From NCBI RefSeq assembly GCF_028736035.1, contig NZ_CP117866.1, positions 8,225,001 through 8,289,000 on the forward strand: 64,000 nucleotides of DNA. Reading direction: 5' to 3'. This stretch comes from Streptomyces sp. T12. GTDB lineage: Bacteria; Actinomycetota; Actinomycetes; Streptomycetales; Streptomycetaceae. Under the pieces are notes generated by a model. The model was not told the DNA's origin. It ran no database searches and saw only the letters and a list, made by a program, of their open reading frames with translations. The translations under genes and the position numbers were made by a program. Below are positions 1 through 7,926 of this stretch, one piece after another. The number at the start of each line of letters is the position of its first letter. Positions within the stretch are counted from its first letter, which is position 1.

Positions 1-542
1 GACACCGGGATCGGCGTGCAGCCGGGCAGGCCCAACTCGGCCGCGTGGCCCGCGAAGTCCTCGACGATACGGTCGAACGCCTGCTCCTCGTACCCGACCA
101 GGTCCATCTTGTTGACGGCGAGGACCACATGGGGAACCCGGAGCAGGGCGGCCACGGCGGCGTGCCGACGGGTCTGCTCGACGACGCCGTTGCGGGCATC
201 GACCAGGATGATCGCCAGCTCGGCGGTGGAGGCGCCGGTGACCATGTTGCGGGTGTACTGCACATGGCCCGGCGTGTCGGCCAGGATGAACCGGCGTCGC
301 GGCGTCGCGAAGTAGCGGTACGCCACATCGATCGTGATCCCCTGCTCCCGCTCGGCACGCAGTCCGTCCGTCAGCAGCGCGAGGTCGGGGGCGTCCTGAC
401 CACGGTTGCGGGAGGCGAGTTCCACGGCCTCCAGCTGGTCGGCGAGGACCGACTTGGAGTCGTGCAGCAGTCGTCCGACGAGCGTGGACTTGCCGTCGTC
501 GACGGAGCCCGCGGTGGCGAACCGAAGCGTGTCAACGGTCAT
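1..542 (-). CDS. cysN: Sulfate adenylyltransferase subunit 1 (CysN), N-terminal part
   Basis: GTPase subunit of ATP sulfurylase; GTP hydrolysis drives APS formation by CysD. The visible 180 residues begin [20 protein letters not shown], whose GSVDDGKST is the P-loop of EF-Tu-like GTPases. They continue with the switch region [13 protein letters not shown], the G3 motif DTPGH and the G4 motif NKMD. The rest lies beyond the left edge. The ATG at 542 is two bases past the cysD stop, so the two subunits are translationally coupled, as usual for the CysDN heterodimer. The family is not in doubt; only completeness is unknown. Confidence 0.95.
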   Translation of the reverse strand, partial: MTVDTLRFATAGSVDDGKSTLVGRLLHDSKSVLADQLEAVELASRNRGQDAPDLALLTDGLRAEREQGITIDVAYRYFATPRRRFILADTPGHVQYTRNMVTGASTAELAIILVDARNGVVEQTRRHAAVAALLRVPHVVLAVNKMDLVGYEEQAFDRIVEDFAGHAAELGLPGCTPIPV

Positions 543-544
543 GT

Positions 545-1447
545 CTAGAAGTACCCTTCGCGCTTGCGGTCTTCCATCGCGGCCTCGGACATCTTGTCGT
601 CGGCGCGGGTGGCGCCGCGCTCGGTGAGCCGGGAGGCGGCGATCTCGGCGATCACCTTCGCGATGGTGTCGGCGTCGGAGTCCACCGCGCCGGTGCAGGA
701 CATGTCGCCGACGGTGCGATAGCGGACCTGGCGTTTCTCGACGGCCTCGTGCTCGCGAGGCCCGCCCCAGTCACCCGCCGTCAGCCACATGCCGTTGCGC
801 TGGAACACCTCGCGCTGATGGGCGTAGTAGATGTTCGGCAGCTCTATGTGCTCACGGGCTATGTACTGCCAGACGTCCAGCTCGGTCCAGTTGGACAGCG
901 GGAACACGCGGACGTGCTCGCCGGGCGCGTGGCGGCCGTTGTAGAGGTTCCACAGCTCGGGCCGCTGCCGGCGCGGATCCCACTGCGAGAACTCGTCCCG
1001 CAGGCTGAACACCCGCTCCTTCGCCCGCGCCTTCTCCTCGTCCCGGCGCCCGCCGCCGAAGACCGCGTCGAACTTCTCGCTCTGGATCTTCTCGGTCAGC
1101 GGCAGCGTCTGCAGCGGGTTGCGGGTCCCGTCGGGACGGTCGCGCAGCACACCACGGTCGATGTAGTCCTGTACGGAGGCCACATGGAGCCGCAGACCAT
1201 GTGCGGCGACCACACGGTCCCGATAGCCGAGGACCTCGGGGAAGTTGTGGCCCGTGTCCACATGCAGCAGAGAGAACGGCACCGGCGCGGGCGTGAAGGC
1301 CTTCAGCGCCAGGTGAAGCATGACGATGGAGTCCTTGCCCCCGGAGAAGAGGATCACCGGACGCTCGAACTCGCCGGCGACCTCGCGGAAGATGTGGACG
1401 GCCTCGGACTCCAGCGCATCCAGGTGCGAGAGGCTGAACCCGGTCAC
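545..1447 (-). CDS. cysD: Sulfate adenylyltransferase subunit 2 (CysD)
   Basis: Catalytic subunit that adenylates sulfate to APS in assimilatory sulfur metabolism. The 300-residue product has the PP-loop [12 protein letters not shown] near residue 35, the [17 protein letters not shown] segment typical of CysD, and the C-terminal DRKREGYF of the family. The reading frame stays open further upstream, but homology begins at [17 protein letters not shown] therefore chose the GTG at 1447, which overlaps the cysC stop (TGA 1446-1444). This makes a tightly coupled cysC-cysD-cysN operon. The length is normal for the family. Confidence 0.95.
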   Translation of the reverse strand: MTGFSLSHLDALESEAVHIFREVAGEFERPVILFSGGKDSIVMLHLALKAFTPAPVPFSLLHVDTGHNFPEVLGYRDRVVAAHGLRLHVASVQDYIDRGVLRDRPDGTRNPLQTLPLTEKIQSEKFDAVFGGGRRDEEKARAKERVFSLRDEFSQWDPRRQRPELWNLYNGRHAPGEHVRVFPLSNWTELDVWQYIAREHIELPNIYYAHQREVFQRNGMWLTAGDWGGPREHEAVEKRQVRYRTVGDMSCTGAVDSDADTIAKVIAEIAASRLTERGATRADDKMSEAAMEDRKREGYF

Positions 1448-2010
1448 ACCAGCCCCCGCTCCGCGAGCACCGCGTACACGGCGTCCGCCGACTCCTGCGG
1501 GGTCTGGTCCTGGGTCGTGAGGACCAGCGCCGGGTCGGCCGGCGGCTCGTACGGGTCGTCGACACCCGTCAGCCCGGACAGCTGCCCCGCTGCCTGCCGG
1601 GCGTACAGCCCTTTCACGTCCCGCTCGCCGCACACTTCGACCGGCGTGGCGACATGCACCTCGACGTAGGGCGTGGCGCTCGCCTCGTGCCGTTTGCGCA
1701 CCGCCTCGCGGCTGTCCGCGTAGGGCGCGATCACGGGGACCACGGACAGTACGCCGTTGCGCGCGAGCACCTCGGAGACCAGGCCGATGCGCTGCACATT
1801 GGTGTTCCGGTCCTCCCGCGAGAAGCCGAGGCCGGCGGAGAGGAAGCGGCGTATCTCGTCGCCGTCGAGGACCTCCACGCGATGTCCCTCCGCCTTCAGC
1901 CGGTCACCGAGCAGGCGGGCGATGGTCGTCTTGCCCGCGCTCGGCAGCCCGGTGAGCCAGACGGTGGCTCCCTGAGCCTTCGGGCCTCCCTTTCGGGGCG
2001 TGGTGGTCAT
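1444..2010 (-). CDS. cysC: Adenylyl-sulfate kinase (CysC)
   Basis: Phosphorylates APS to PAPS. The product is 188 residues, normal for the family, with Walker A GLPSAGKTT, the DGDEIRRFLSAGLGFSREDR segment that contacts APS, and VxVATPVEVCGERDVKGLYA in the lid region. The frame extends two codons upstream to a TTG, but a GAGGA sequence sits nine bases before the ATG at 2010, so MTTTPRKGG is the better start. It is the first gene of the cysCDN operon; cysH and sulfite reductase genes are not adjacent in this window. The 116 bases upstream, to the end of the PaaX-type gene, must hold the promoter, but I see no convincing -10/-35 pair. Confidence 0.95.
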   Translation of the reverse strand: MTTTPRKGGPKAQGATVWLTGLPSAGKTTIARLLGDRLKAEGHRVEVLDGDEIRRFLSAGLGFSREDRNTNVQRIGLVSEVLARNGVLSVVPVIAPYADSREAVRKRHEASATPYVEVHVATPVEVCGERDVKGLYARQAAGQLSGLTGVDDPYEPPADPALVLTTQDQTPQESADAVYAVLAERGLV

Positions 2011-2126
2011 GCGCAACAGTCCTCATCTCTTACCCGGCGACGACCCGATGGACGCTAGGTAAGAAACTTGAGAAGAGGTGCAGAGGAGCCTGAGGGTTCC
2101 GTTAGTGGCGCATGGTGTGCCTGAGG

Positions 2127-2939
2127 TCACAGGCCGGCGTACGTGGCCCCTGCGTCCCGCAGGCGCTCGTGCAGTCCCCGGAAGACGGCCGCCGAGCGGG
2201 CGCCCGGCCAGTCCTCGGGCAGCAGCCGGGCGGGCAGGCCGGGGTCGGTGTAGGGGAGGTGGCGCCAGGAGTCCAGGGCGAGGAGGTAGTCGCGGTAGGC
2301 CTCCTCGGGCGGGGTGTCCTGCCGGCGCTCCCAGTCGTGCAGCACGCGCGCGTGGCGGTCGAGGAACGCCTCGTGCTCCTTGGCGATCGCGGCCAGGTCC
2401 CACCAGCGGGCGACGGCCTCGGCGGTCGGCGCGAAGCCGAGGTGCTCGCCGCGGAAGAAGTCGACGTACCCCTCCAGGCGCAGCCGCTGCAGGGTGTGCC
2501 GGGCCTCCTCGTAGAGCCGCGCCGGCGCGAGCCACACCCCCGGAGCCGCCGTCCCGAAGCCGAGCCCGGCCAGCCGGGAGCGCAGTACGTGCCGCTTCTG
2601 CCGCTCCGACTCCGGCACCGAGAACACCGCGAGCACCCAGCCCTCGTCCTCGGGCGGGGCGGTGGTGTAGATGCGCCGGTCGCCGTCGTCCAGCAACTGG
2701 CGGGCGTCCGGCGACAGTTCGTACCCGGCCGCGCCCTGGGTGGTACGGGCCGGCAGCAGCAGCCCGCGCCGCTTCAGCCGCGACACCGAGGAACGTACGG
2801 ACGGGGCGTCCACGCCGACCGCGGCGAGCAGTCTGATCAGCTCGGCGACCGGCACCGGGCCGGGCATATGGCGGCCGTAGGCGCCGTAGAGCGTGACGAT
2901 GAGAGACCGTGGTGCATGCTGGTCGGACACGTTGATCAT
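2127..2939 (-). CDS. PaaX family transcriptional regulator
   Basis: The 270-residue protein has the PaaX layout. An N-terminal winged helix-turn-helix (about residues 10-75) contains SLIVTLYGAYGR and RSSVSRLKRRGLL. A central segment reads WVLAVFSVPESERQKRHVLRSRLAGLGFG, and the C-terminal PaaX-C domain reads LLALDSWRHLPYTDPGLPARLLP. Characterised members repress aromatic acid catabolism and are released by aryl-CoA thioesters. It lies 15 bp downstream of the CoA ligase gene on the same strand, so ligase and regulator are probably co-transcribed. It would control itself and the divergent dehydrogenase operon. The ATG at 2939 lacks a clear ribosome site; a GTG four codons later is an alternative. 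Confidence 0.9.
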   Translation of the reverse strand: MINVSDQHAPRSLIVTLYGAYGRHMPGPVPVAELIRLLAAVGVDAPSVRSSVSRLKRRGLLLPARTTQGAAGYELSPDARQLLDDGDRRIYTTAPPEDEGWVLAVFSVPESERQKRHVLRSRLAGLGFGTAAPGVWLAPARLYEEARHTLQRLRLEGYVDFFRGEHLGFAPTAEAVARWWDLAAIAKEHEAFLDRHARVLHDWERRQDTPPEEAYRDYLLALDSWRHLPYTDPGLPARLLPEDWPGARSAAVFRGLHERLRDAGATYAGL

Positions 2940-2954
2940 CTTAGGTCGTACGGA

Positions 2955-4568
2955 TCACTGCTGGTCACCCTGCGGGTCACCAGCCGCGCGCAGTCGAAAA
3001 CGCTGGAGCTTGCCGGTCGCGGTGCGCGGCAGTGCGTCCAGGAAGACGATCTCGCGCGGACACTTGTACGGCGCCAGCTCGCCCTTGACGAATGTGCGCA
3101 GCGCCTCCGTGTCCCGGCGCGCACCGTCCCTGAGCACCGCGTATGCCACCACGACCTGGCCGCGTGCCTCGTCCGGCCGCCCCACCACCGCCGTCTCCAG
3201 CACGTCCGGGTGGCGCAGCAGGGCCTCCTCGACCTCCGGGCCCGCGATGTTGTAGCCGGCCGAGATGATCATGTCGTCCGCGCGGGCGACATAGCGGAAG
3301 TAGCCGTCACTCTCCCGGACGTAGGTGTCGCCGGTGATGTTCCAGCCGTGGCGCACGTACTCGCGCTGCCGGGGGTCGGTGAGATAGCGGCAGCCGACCG
3401 GCCCGCGCACGGCGAGCAGCCCGGGCTCCCCGTCGGGCACTTCCTGCCCGTCCTCGTCGACCACGCGCGCGTGCCACCCCGGTACCGGCACCCCGGTCGT
3501 CCCGGGCCTGATGTGCTCGTCGGCCGCCGAGATGAAGATGTGCAGCAGCTCGGTGGCGCCGATGCCGTTGATGATGCGCAGGCCGGTCCGCTCGTGCCAG
3601 GCCTGCCAGGTGGCGGCGGGCAGGTTCTCGCCCGCCGAGACGCAGCGGCGCAGTGAGGAGATGTCGTGCGAGTCGAGCTCGTCGAGCATCGCGCGGTAGG
3701 CCGTCGGCGCGGTGAACAGCACGGACACCCGGTGTTCGGCGATCGCGGGCAAGAGCTGCTTGGGACCGGCCTGTTCGAGGAGCAGGGCGCTGGCGCCGAC
3801 CCGCAGCGGGAAGATGACGAGTCCGCCGAGGCCGAAGGTGAAGCCGAGCGGGGGACTGCCGGCGAAGACATCGCCCACATGGGGGCGCAGCACATGTTCC
3901 GCGAAGGTGTCCGCTATGGCGAGCACATCCCGGTGGAAGTGCATACAGCCCTTGGGTCGTCCGGTGGTGCCGGAGGTGAAGGCGATGAGCGCGACGTCGT
4001 CGGCCGCTGTGTCGGCGGCCGGATACGGCGCGTCGGGCGCCGGGCGGCGCAGCAGGTCGTCAGGGGCGTCACCGCCGTACGTCGCGATCCGCAGCCCCGG
4101 TATCTCCGCCTTGGCGAGGTCGTCGACGGCCCGGATGTCGCACAGCGCGTGCCGCACCTGGGCGATCTCGCAGATGGTCCGCAGCTCGTGCGGCCGCTGC
4201 TGGGCCAGGACGGTGACGGCGACCGCGCCGGCTTTGAGCACCGCCAGCCAGCAGGCGGCCAGCCAGGGTGTGGTCGGGCCGCGCAGCAGCACCCGGTTGC
4301 CCGGGACGATGCCGAGGTCGCCGGTGAGCAGATGCGCGAGCCGGTCGACGCGGGCGCGCAGTGTGCCGTACGTCCATGTGGCGCCGGACGGGGTGTGGAA
4401 CACGGGCCGCTCGTCGTCAGGGCCGTCGAGCAACTCGGCGGCTGCGTTGAGCCGATCGGAGTAGCGCAGCATCGGAAGGTCGAAGCGGAGCTCGGGCCAC
4501 TGGTCGGGCGGTGGCAGGTGCTCGCGGGCGAAGGTGTCGACGTGGGCGGAGCGGTGCAGACCGGCCAT
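2955..4568 (-). CDS. Benzoate/2-aminobenzoate-type CoA ligase (AMP-forming)
   Basis: Activates an aromatic carboxylic acid as its acyl-CoA. The 537-residue acyl-adenylate synthetase has the P-loop FTSGTTGRPKGCMH, the A5 motif NGIGATELLHIF (GATE rather than YGxTE, as in benzoate-CoA ligases), the A7/A8 region TGDTYVRESDGYFRYVARADDMI, and the catalytic lysine in PRTATGKLQRFRLR. The open frame continues 70 codons upstream, but family homology starts at MAGLHRSAHVD, so ATG 4568 is used. It diverges from the acyl-CoA dehydrogenase-RidA pair. A ligase, dehydrogenase, RidA and PaaX together recall 2-aminobenzoyl-CoA (anthranilate) catabolic loci, but no aminobenzoyl-CoA monooxygenase is present here. 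Substrate is inferred, not shown. Confidence 0.85.
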   Translation of the reverse strand: MAGLHRSAHVDTFAREHLPPPDQWPELRFDLPMLRYSDRLNAAAELLDGPDDERPVFHTPSGATWTYGTLRARVDRLAHLLTGDLGIVPGNRVLLRGPTTPWLAACWLAVLKAGAVAVTVLAQQRPHELRTICEIAQVRHALCDIRAVDDLAKAEIPGLRIATYGGDAPDDLLRRPAPDAPYPAADTAADDVALIAFTSGTTGRPKGCMHFHRDVLAIADTFAEHVLRPHVGDVFAGSPPLGFTFGLGGLVIFPLRVGASALLLEQAGPKQLLPAIAEHRVSVLFTAPTAYRAMLDELDSHDISSLRRCVSAGENLPAATWQAWHERTGLRIINGIGATELLHIFISAADEHIRPGTTGVPVPGWHARVVDEDGQEVPDGEPGLLAVRGPVGCRYLTDPRQREYVRHGWNITGDTYVRESDGYFRYVARADDMIISAGYNIAGPEVEEALLRHPDVLETAVVGRPDEARGQVVVAYAVLRDGARRDTEALRTFVKGELAPYKCPREIVFLDALPRTATGKLQRFRLRAAGDPQGDQQ

Positions 4569-4741
4569 GGCGGTTCGCCCCCTTGCCGTATAGGGCTGCC
4601 TTGTGGGCGTCGTGGTGGGCTCGCACAGGGAGCGTATCGTGTCGGTGACGACAGTCAATGGTGCGCGATATCGTCGAGGAGGTCCGTCGAGGAGGTCCGT
4701 CGAGAGCGTCCGTCGCGGACGGCTCCGCAGGGAGGTCGGCA
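4569..4741. promoter_or_regulatory. Divergent promoter region with tandem 13-bp repeat
   Basis: This 173-bp spacer separates the divergent CoA ligase and acyl-CoA dehydrogenase genes. At 4673-4711 it holds three adjacent 13-bp units: GTCGAGGAGGTCC twice, then the variant GTCGAGAGCGTCC. A short palindrome CGATATCG lies just before them. A GGAGG at about 4731 is the ribosome site of the plus-strand gene. The repeats could be binding sites for the adjacent PaaX-type regulator or a slippage product; the sequence does not decide. Confidence 0.5.
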
Positions 4742-5959
4742 ATGCCTGCATTCTCACTCGATCCACCGCAAACCGCATGGTGTGCCGAACTGCGCGGCCT
4801 GGCCGCCGAACGGCTGCGCCCGCTCGCGGAGAAGGGCGAACCCGGGCACGTCAACCGCATGCTGGTCGCCGAACTCGGCCAACTGGGGCTGCTGGCACGG
4901 CTGTTCACCTCGGGAGCCGTCGACCTGTGCCTGATGCGGGAGTCCCTCGCGTACGCCTGCACGGAGGCGGAAACGGCCCTCGCCCTGCAGGGCCTGGGCG
5001 CCCATCCGGTCCATGCCCACGGCACCGCGGCCCAACGGGAGCGCTGGCTGCCCCGGGTGGCCGAGGGCAGCGCGGTGGCGGCCTTCGCGCTGAGCGAGCC
5101 GGGGGCGGGATCGGACGCGGCGGCGCTGGAGCTGCGAGCGGAACGGGAGGCCTCGCGGCTTGGAGGGCCGGAACCGGAGGGAGGACCGGAAGGGCCGGGG
5201 GCGTCGCCGGTCGCCTCACTTGACGCCGAGCCCGACGGTCCCGCCCGCTGGCGGCTCACCGGCGAGAAGTGCTGGATCTCCAACGCCCCCGAGGCCGACT
5301 TCTACACCGTCTTCGCCCGCACCACCCCCGGCGCCGGCGCCCGTGGCGTCACCGCCTTCCTGGTCCCCGCCGACCGTCCCGGCCTCACCGGAGCGGGCCT
5401 CGACATGGTGTCCCCGCACCCCATCGGCAGCCTCACCTTCGACGCCGTCCCCGTCACCGCCGACGACATGCTCGGCGAGGCCGACCGAGGCTTCCGGGTC
5501 GCGATGGGGACCCTGAACCTCTTCCGGCCCAGCGTCGGCGCCTTCGCCGTCGGCATGGCCCAGGCGGCCCTGGACGCGACCCTCGCCCACACCGCCCAAC
5601 GGGACGCGTTCGGCGGCAAGTTGAAGGACCTTCAGGCGATCGCCCACCAGGTGGCCGAGATGGCCCTGCGCACAGAGGCCGCCCGTCTCATGGTGTACGC
5701 GGCGGCGACGGCGTACGACGAAGGCGCCCGGGATGTCCCCAAGCGCGCCGCGATGGCCAAGCTGCTCGCCACCGAGACCGCGCAGTACGTCGTCGACCAG
5801 GCCGTCCAACTGCACGGCGCCCGCGCCCTGCGCCGCGGTCACCTGCTCGAACACCTCTACCGTGAGGTACGGGCCCCGCGTATCTACGAGGGTGCCAGCG
5901 AGGTCCAACGCGGCATCATCGCCAAGGAGTTGTACGCGAACATGGAGGCCGGCCAGTGA
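4742..5959 (+). CDS. Acyl-CoA dehydrogenase
   Basis: FAD-dependent alpha,beta-dehydrogenation of an acyl-CoA. The 405-residue protein contains the flavin-binding signature AAFALSEPGAGSDAAALELRAE, then TGEKCWISNAPEADFYTVFARTTPGAGARG, the LGEADRGFRVAMGTLN segment and the C-terminal QLHGARALRRGHLLEHLYREVRAPRIYEGASEVQRGIIAKEL. The usual catalytic Glu position is occupied by YEGASEVQR. An insertion of roughly 30 Gly/Pro/Glu-rich residues (REASRLGGPEPEGGPEGPG) interrupts the flavin-binding domain after the SEPGAGSD motif. ATG 4742 follows GGAGG. Its stop overlaps the GTG of the RidA gene. Confidence 0.9.
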   Translation: MPAFSLDPPQTAWCAELRGLAAERLRPLAEKGEPGHVNRMLVAELGQLGLLARLFTSGAVDLCLMRESLAYACTEAETALALQGLGAHPVHAHGTAAQRERWLPRVAEGSAVAAFALSEPGAGSDAAALELRAEREASRLGGPEPEGGPEGPGASPVASLDAEPDGPARWRLTGEKCWISNAPEADFYTVFARTTPGAGARGVTAFLVPADRPGLTGAGLDMVSPHPIGSLTFDAVPVTADDMLGEADRGFRVAMGTLNLFRPSVGAFAVGMAQAALDATLAHTAQRDAFGGKLKDLQAIAHQVAEMALRTEAARLMVYAAATAYDEGARDVPKRAAMAKLLATETAQYVVDQAVQLHGARALRRGHLLEHLYREVRAPRIYEGASEVQRGIIAKELYANMEAGQ

Positions 5960-6354
5960 GCACCGAGCGCGTCAACCCGCCCGACCTCTCCCCGCCCACC
6001 GGCTTCTCCCACGCGGTCGTCGCCACCGGCTCACGGGTCGTCTTCCTGGCCGGTCAGACCGCCCTCGACGCGGACGGCAAGGTGATGGGCGAGACCCTGC
6101 CCGAGCAGTTCGCGCGGGCCCTGGCCAATCTGCTGGCCGCGCTCGACGCCGCCGGCGGCAGCGCCGCCGACCTTGCGCGGGTCACCGTCTACGCCACGGA
6201 CGTCGCCGCGTACCGCGCCCAGGTCGCCGAACTCGGCCGCATCTGGCGGCAGTTGGCGGGGCGGGACTATCCGGCGATGGCGGTTGTCGAGGTCGTGCGC
6301 CTCTGGGACGAAGAGGCGATGGTGGAGCTCGACGGCTTCGCCGTGCTGCCGTAG
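5956..6354 (+). CDS. RidA family protein
   Basis: RidA-type enamine/imine deaminases hydrolyse reactive imines. The 132 residues show the family fold order: VVFLAGQTALDADGKVMG, then QFARALANLLAALDAAGGSAADLARVTVYATDV, and the C-terminal YPAMAVVEVVRLWDEEAMVELDGFAVLP. In classical RidA the last motif reads RxxVxVxxLPxxxxVExxxxA; here an R-equivalent is missing before the V-E-V stretch, as in many catabolic paralogues, so canonical deaminase activity is uncertain. The GTG start overlaps the dehydrogenase stop (GTGA), so the two are co-translated and probably act in the same aromatic or amino-acyl catabolic route. Confidence 0.85.
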   Translation: MSTERVNPPDLSPPTGFSHAVVATGSRVVFLAGQTALDADGKVMGETLPEQFARALANLLAALDAAGGSAADLARVTVYATDVAAYRAQVAELGRIWRQLAGRDYPAMAVVEVVRLWDEEAMVELDGFAVLP

Positions 6355-6423
6355 GGCTCGGCCCTGCTGCCGTCGGGCTTCGCCGTACCGCGGTGGTTCC
6401 TGCTCACGCGTCGCAGGTCTCGC

Positions 6424-6545
6424 GCACGCGGCCATGGCGAGGCGCTCGGCCGGCACCCGGTGCGGTGCGACGACGCGGCCGTCGGGCAGCGGCTCACCGC
6501 TGTCGTCGAACACGATCGCGCCGTTGCAGAGCAGGACTCGCCACC
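6424..6545 (-). pseudogene. Remnant of a DUF5999-like small gene
   Basis: Reading the minus strand from about 6537 gives VLLCNGAIVFDDSGEPLPDG followed by RVVAPHRVPAERLAMAA. This closely matches the core I remember for the short Streptomyces DUF5999 proteins (...GWSLLCNGVVLFDDTGELLPDG...IAPHRP). The expected N-terminal Cys-rich MCxHxPPCP part is missing in this frame; a possible HP-G remnant lies in another frame just upstream. No stop follows until the frame runs antisense into the RidA gene. It therefore looks like a degraded fragment, filling the gap between the RidA gene and the next coding region. Confidence 0.5.
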
Positions 6546-6555
6546 GAAGGGGTGA

Positions 6556-7086
<531 letters not shown>

Positions 7087-7097
7087 ACCCCGCGGTC

Positions 7098-7121
7098 GGG
7101 CCGGGCCCTCGGGCCCGGCCC
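7098..7121 (+). terminator. GC-rich terminator hairpin
   Basis: GGGCCGGGCCC, a two-base loop and the perfectly complementary GGGCCCGGCCC lie 12 bp after the stop of the secreted-protein gene. There is no U-tract, as usual for Streptomyces. Confidence 0.7.
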
Positions 7122-7926
7122 CACGCCGCCGACGGCGGCCGCGCAGCGCGCCCACGAGGTCGCCGCCCAGGCGGATACGGGGCTGGTGGGCATCCTCCCT
7201 CGCGTCGAACTGCGGATCACCGAGGTGGACACGGGAGCGGGGCAGGAGGCTGTCCCGCGAGCCGTCGGCCGCGATACATCACGAATGATCCTCGTGCAAG
7301 AGGTGAGAGGAACTGGCCACATCGGGGTCAGTTCGCGCCAGTGCGCCCTCCTGTCAGCCATTCGCACTTGTCTCAACCAATCGCCGAATGGCAGCCTGAT
7401 GTCGGCCGGTCGGGCGAGTTCCGAAATCCGGTGCAATCAATCCAGTCGTCAATCAGCTCGACCAGGAGAACGACGCTTGAAAACGTACTCCGGTGGGGGG
7501 GACTGCCGGGGCAGTGATCCCGAACCAGATGGCGATCTGATTCGGCCAGGTTGGCTTAACGGGGGTAGTTCGCGGTGCGCGCACGGGTTTTTCGTCAGTC
7601 ACGCTTACATGTCCGGGGCGGTATGCGTGGGCAGGTTGTCCAGCCATGCGCGAATCCGTTTTCCCTGGTAGGAGCGCGTCTCGCGCCTCAGACCTGACGC
7701 AGCGTTGCGTCTTTTTCCGCGTTGTGGCCGATTTCGATCACGCGCGTCTCAGACACTCGATGGCGAGCCGTCTGTCACTTGATGGTCATTTCGTGAATAG
7801 CCGACTTCGGTCGTGTATCCATGGCCACTTCACCCCGCTTCCTTTTCCGGGAAGAGCTTTTCGTGGGGGTGTCCAATACCGGAGTCACCCTCCTCTTGAT
7901 TCCGTCCGCCCTGCTCAGGAGCTGAA
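7122..7926. other. Gene-free leader upstream of the biosynthetic operon
   Basis: I see no convincing gene in these 805 bp. The first 150 bp (7129-7270) read in one plus frame as AHEVAAQADTGLVGILPRVE with normal codon bias and may be a decayed gene end that I cannot name. From about 7270 onward the sequence is clearly more AT-rich than its surroundings, for example CTTGTCTCAACCAATCG and GTCTTTTTCCGCG. The AT-rich part must contain the promoter and a long 5' leader for the 12-kb operon. The ribosome site AGGAG at 7917-7921 precedes its TTG start. Confidence 0.5.

Noticed and set aside
2112..3656. Plus-strand frame of 514 codons over the PaaX and ligase genes
   Set aside because: It spans two well-recognised minus-strand genes and their gap, and has no domain similarity.
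7186..7671. 161-codon frame upstream of the biosynthetic operon
   Set aside because: Codon bias is lost after about 7270, no ribosome site, and the product resembles nothing; treated as leader DNA, with a possible short gene remnant at its start.
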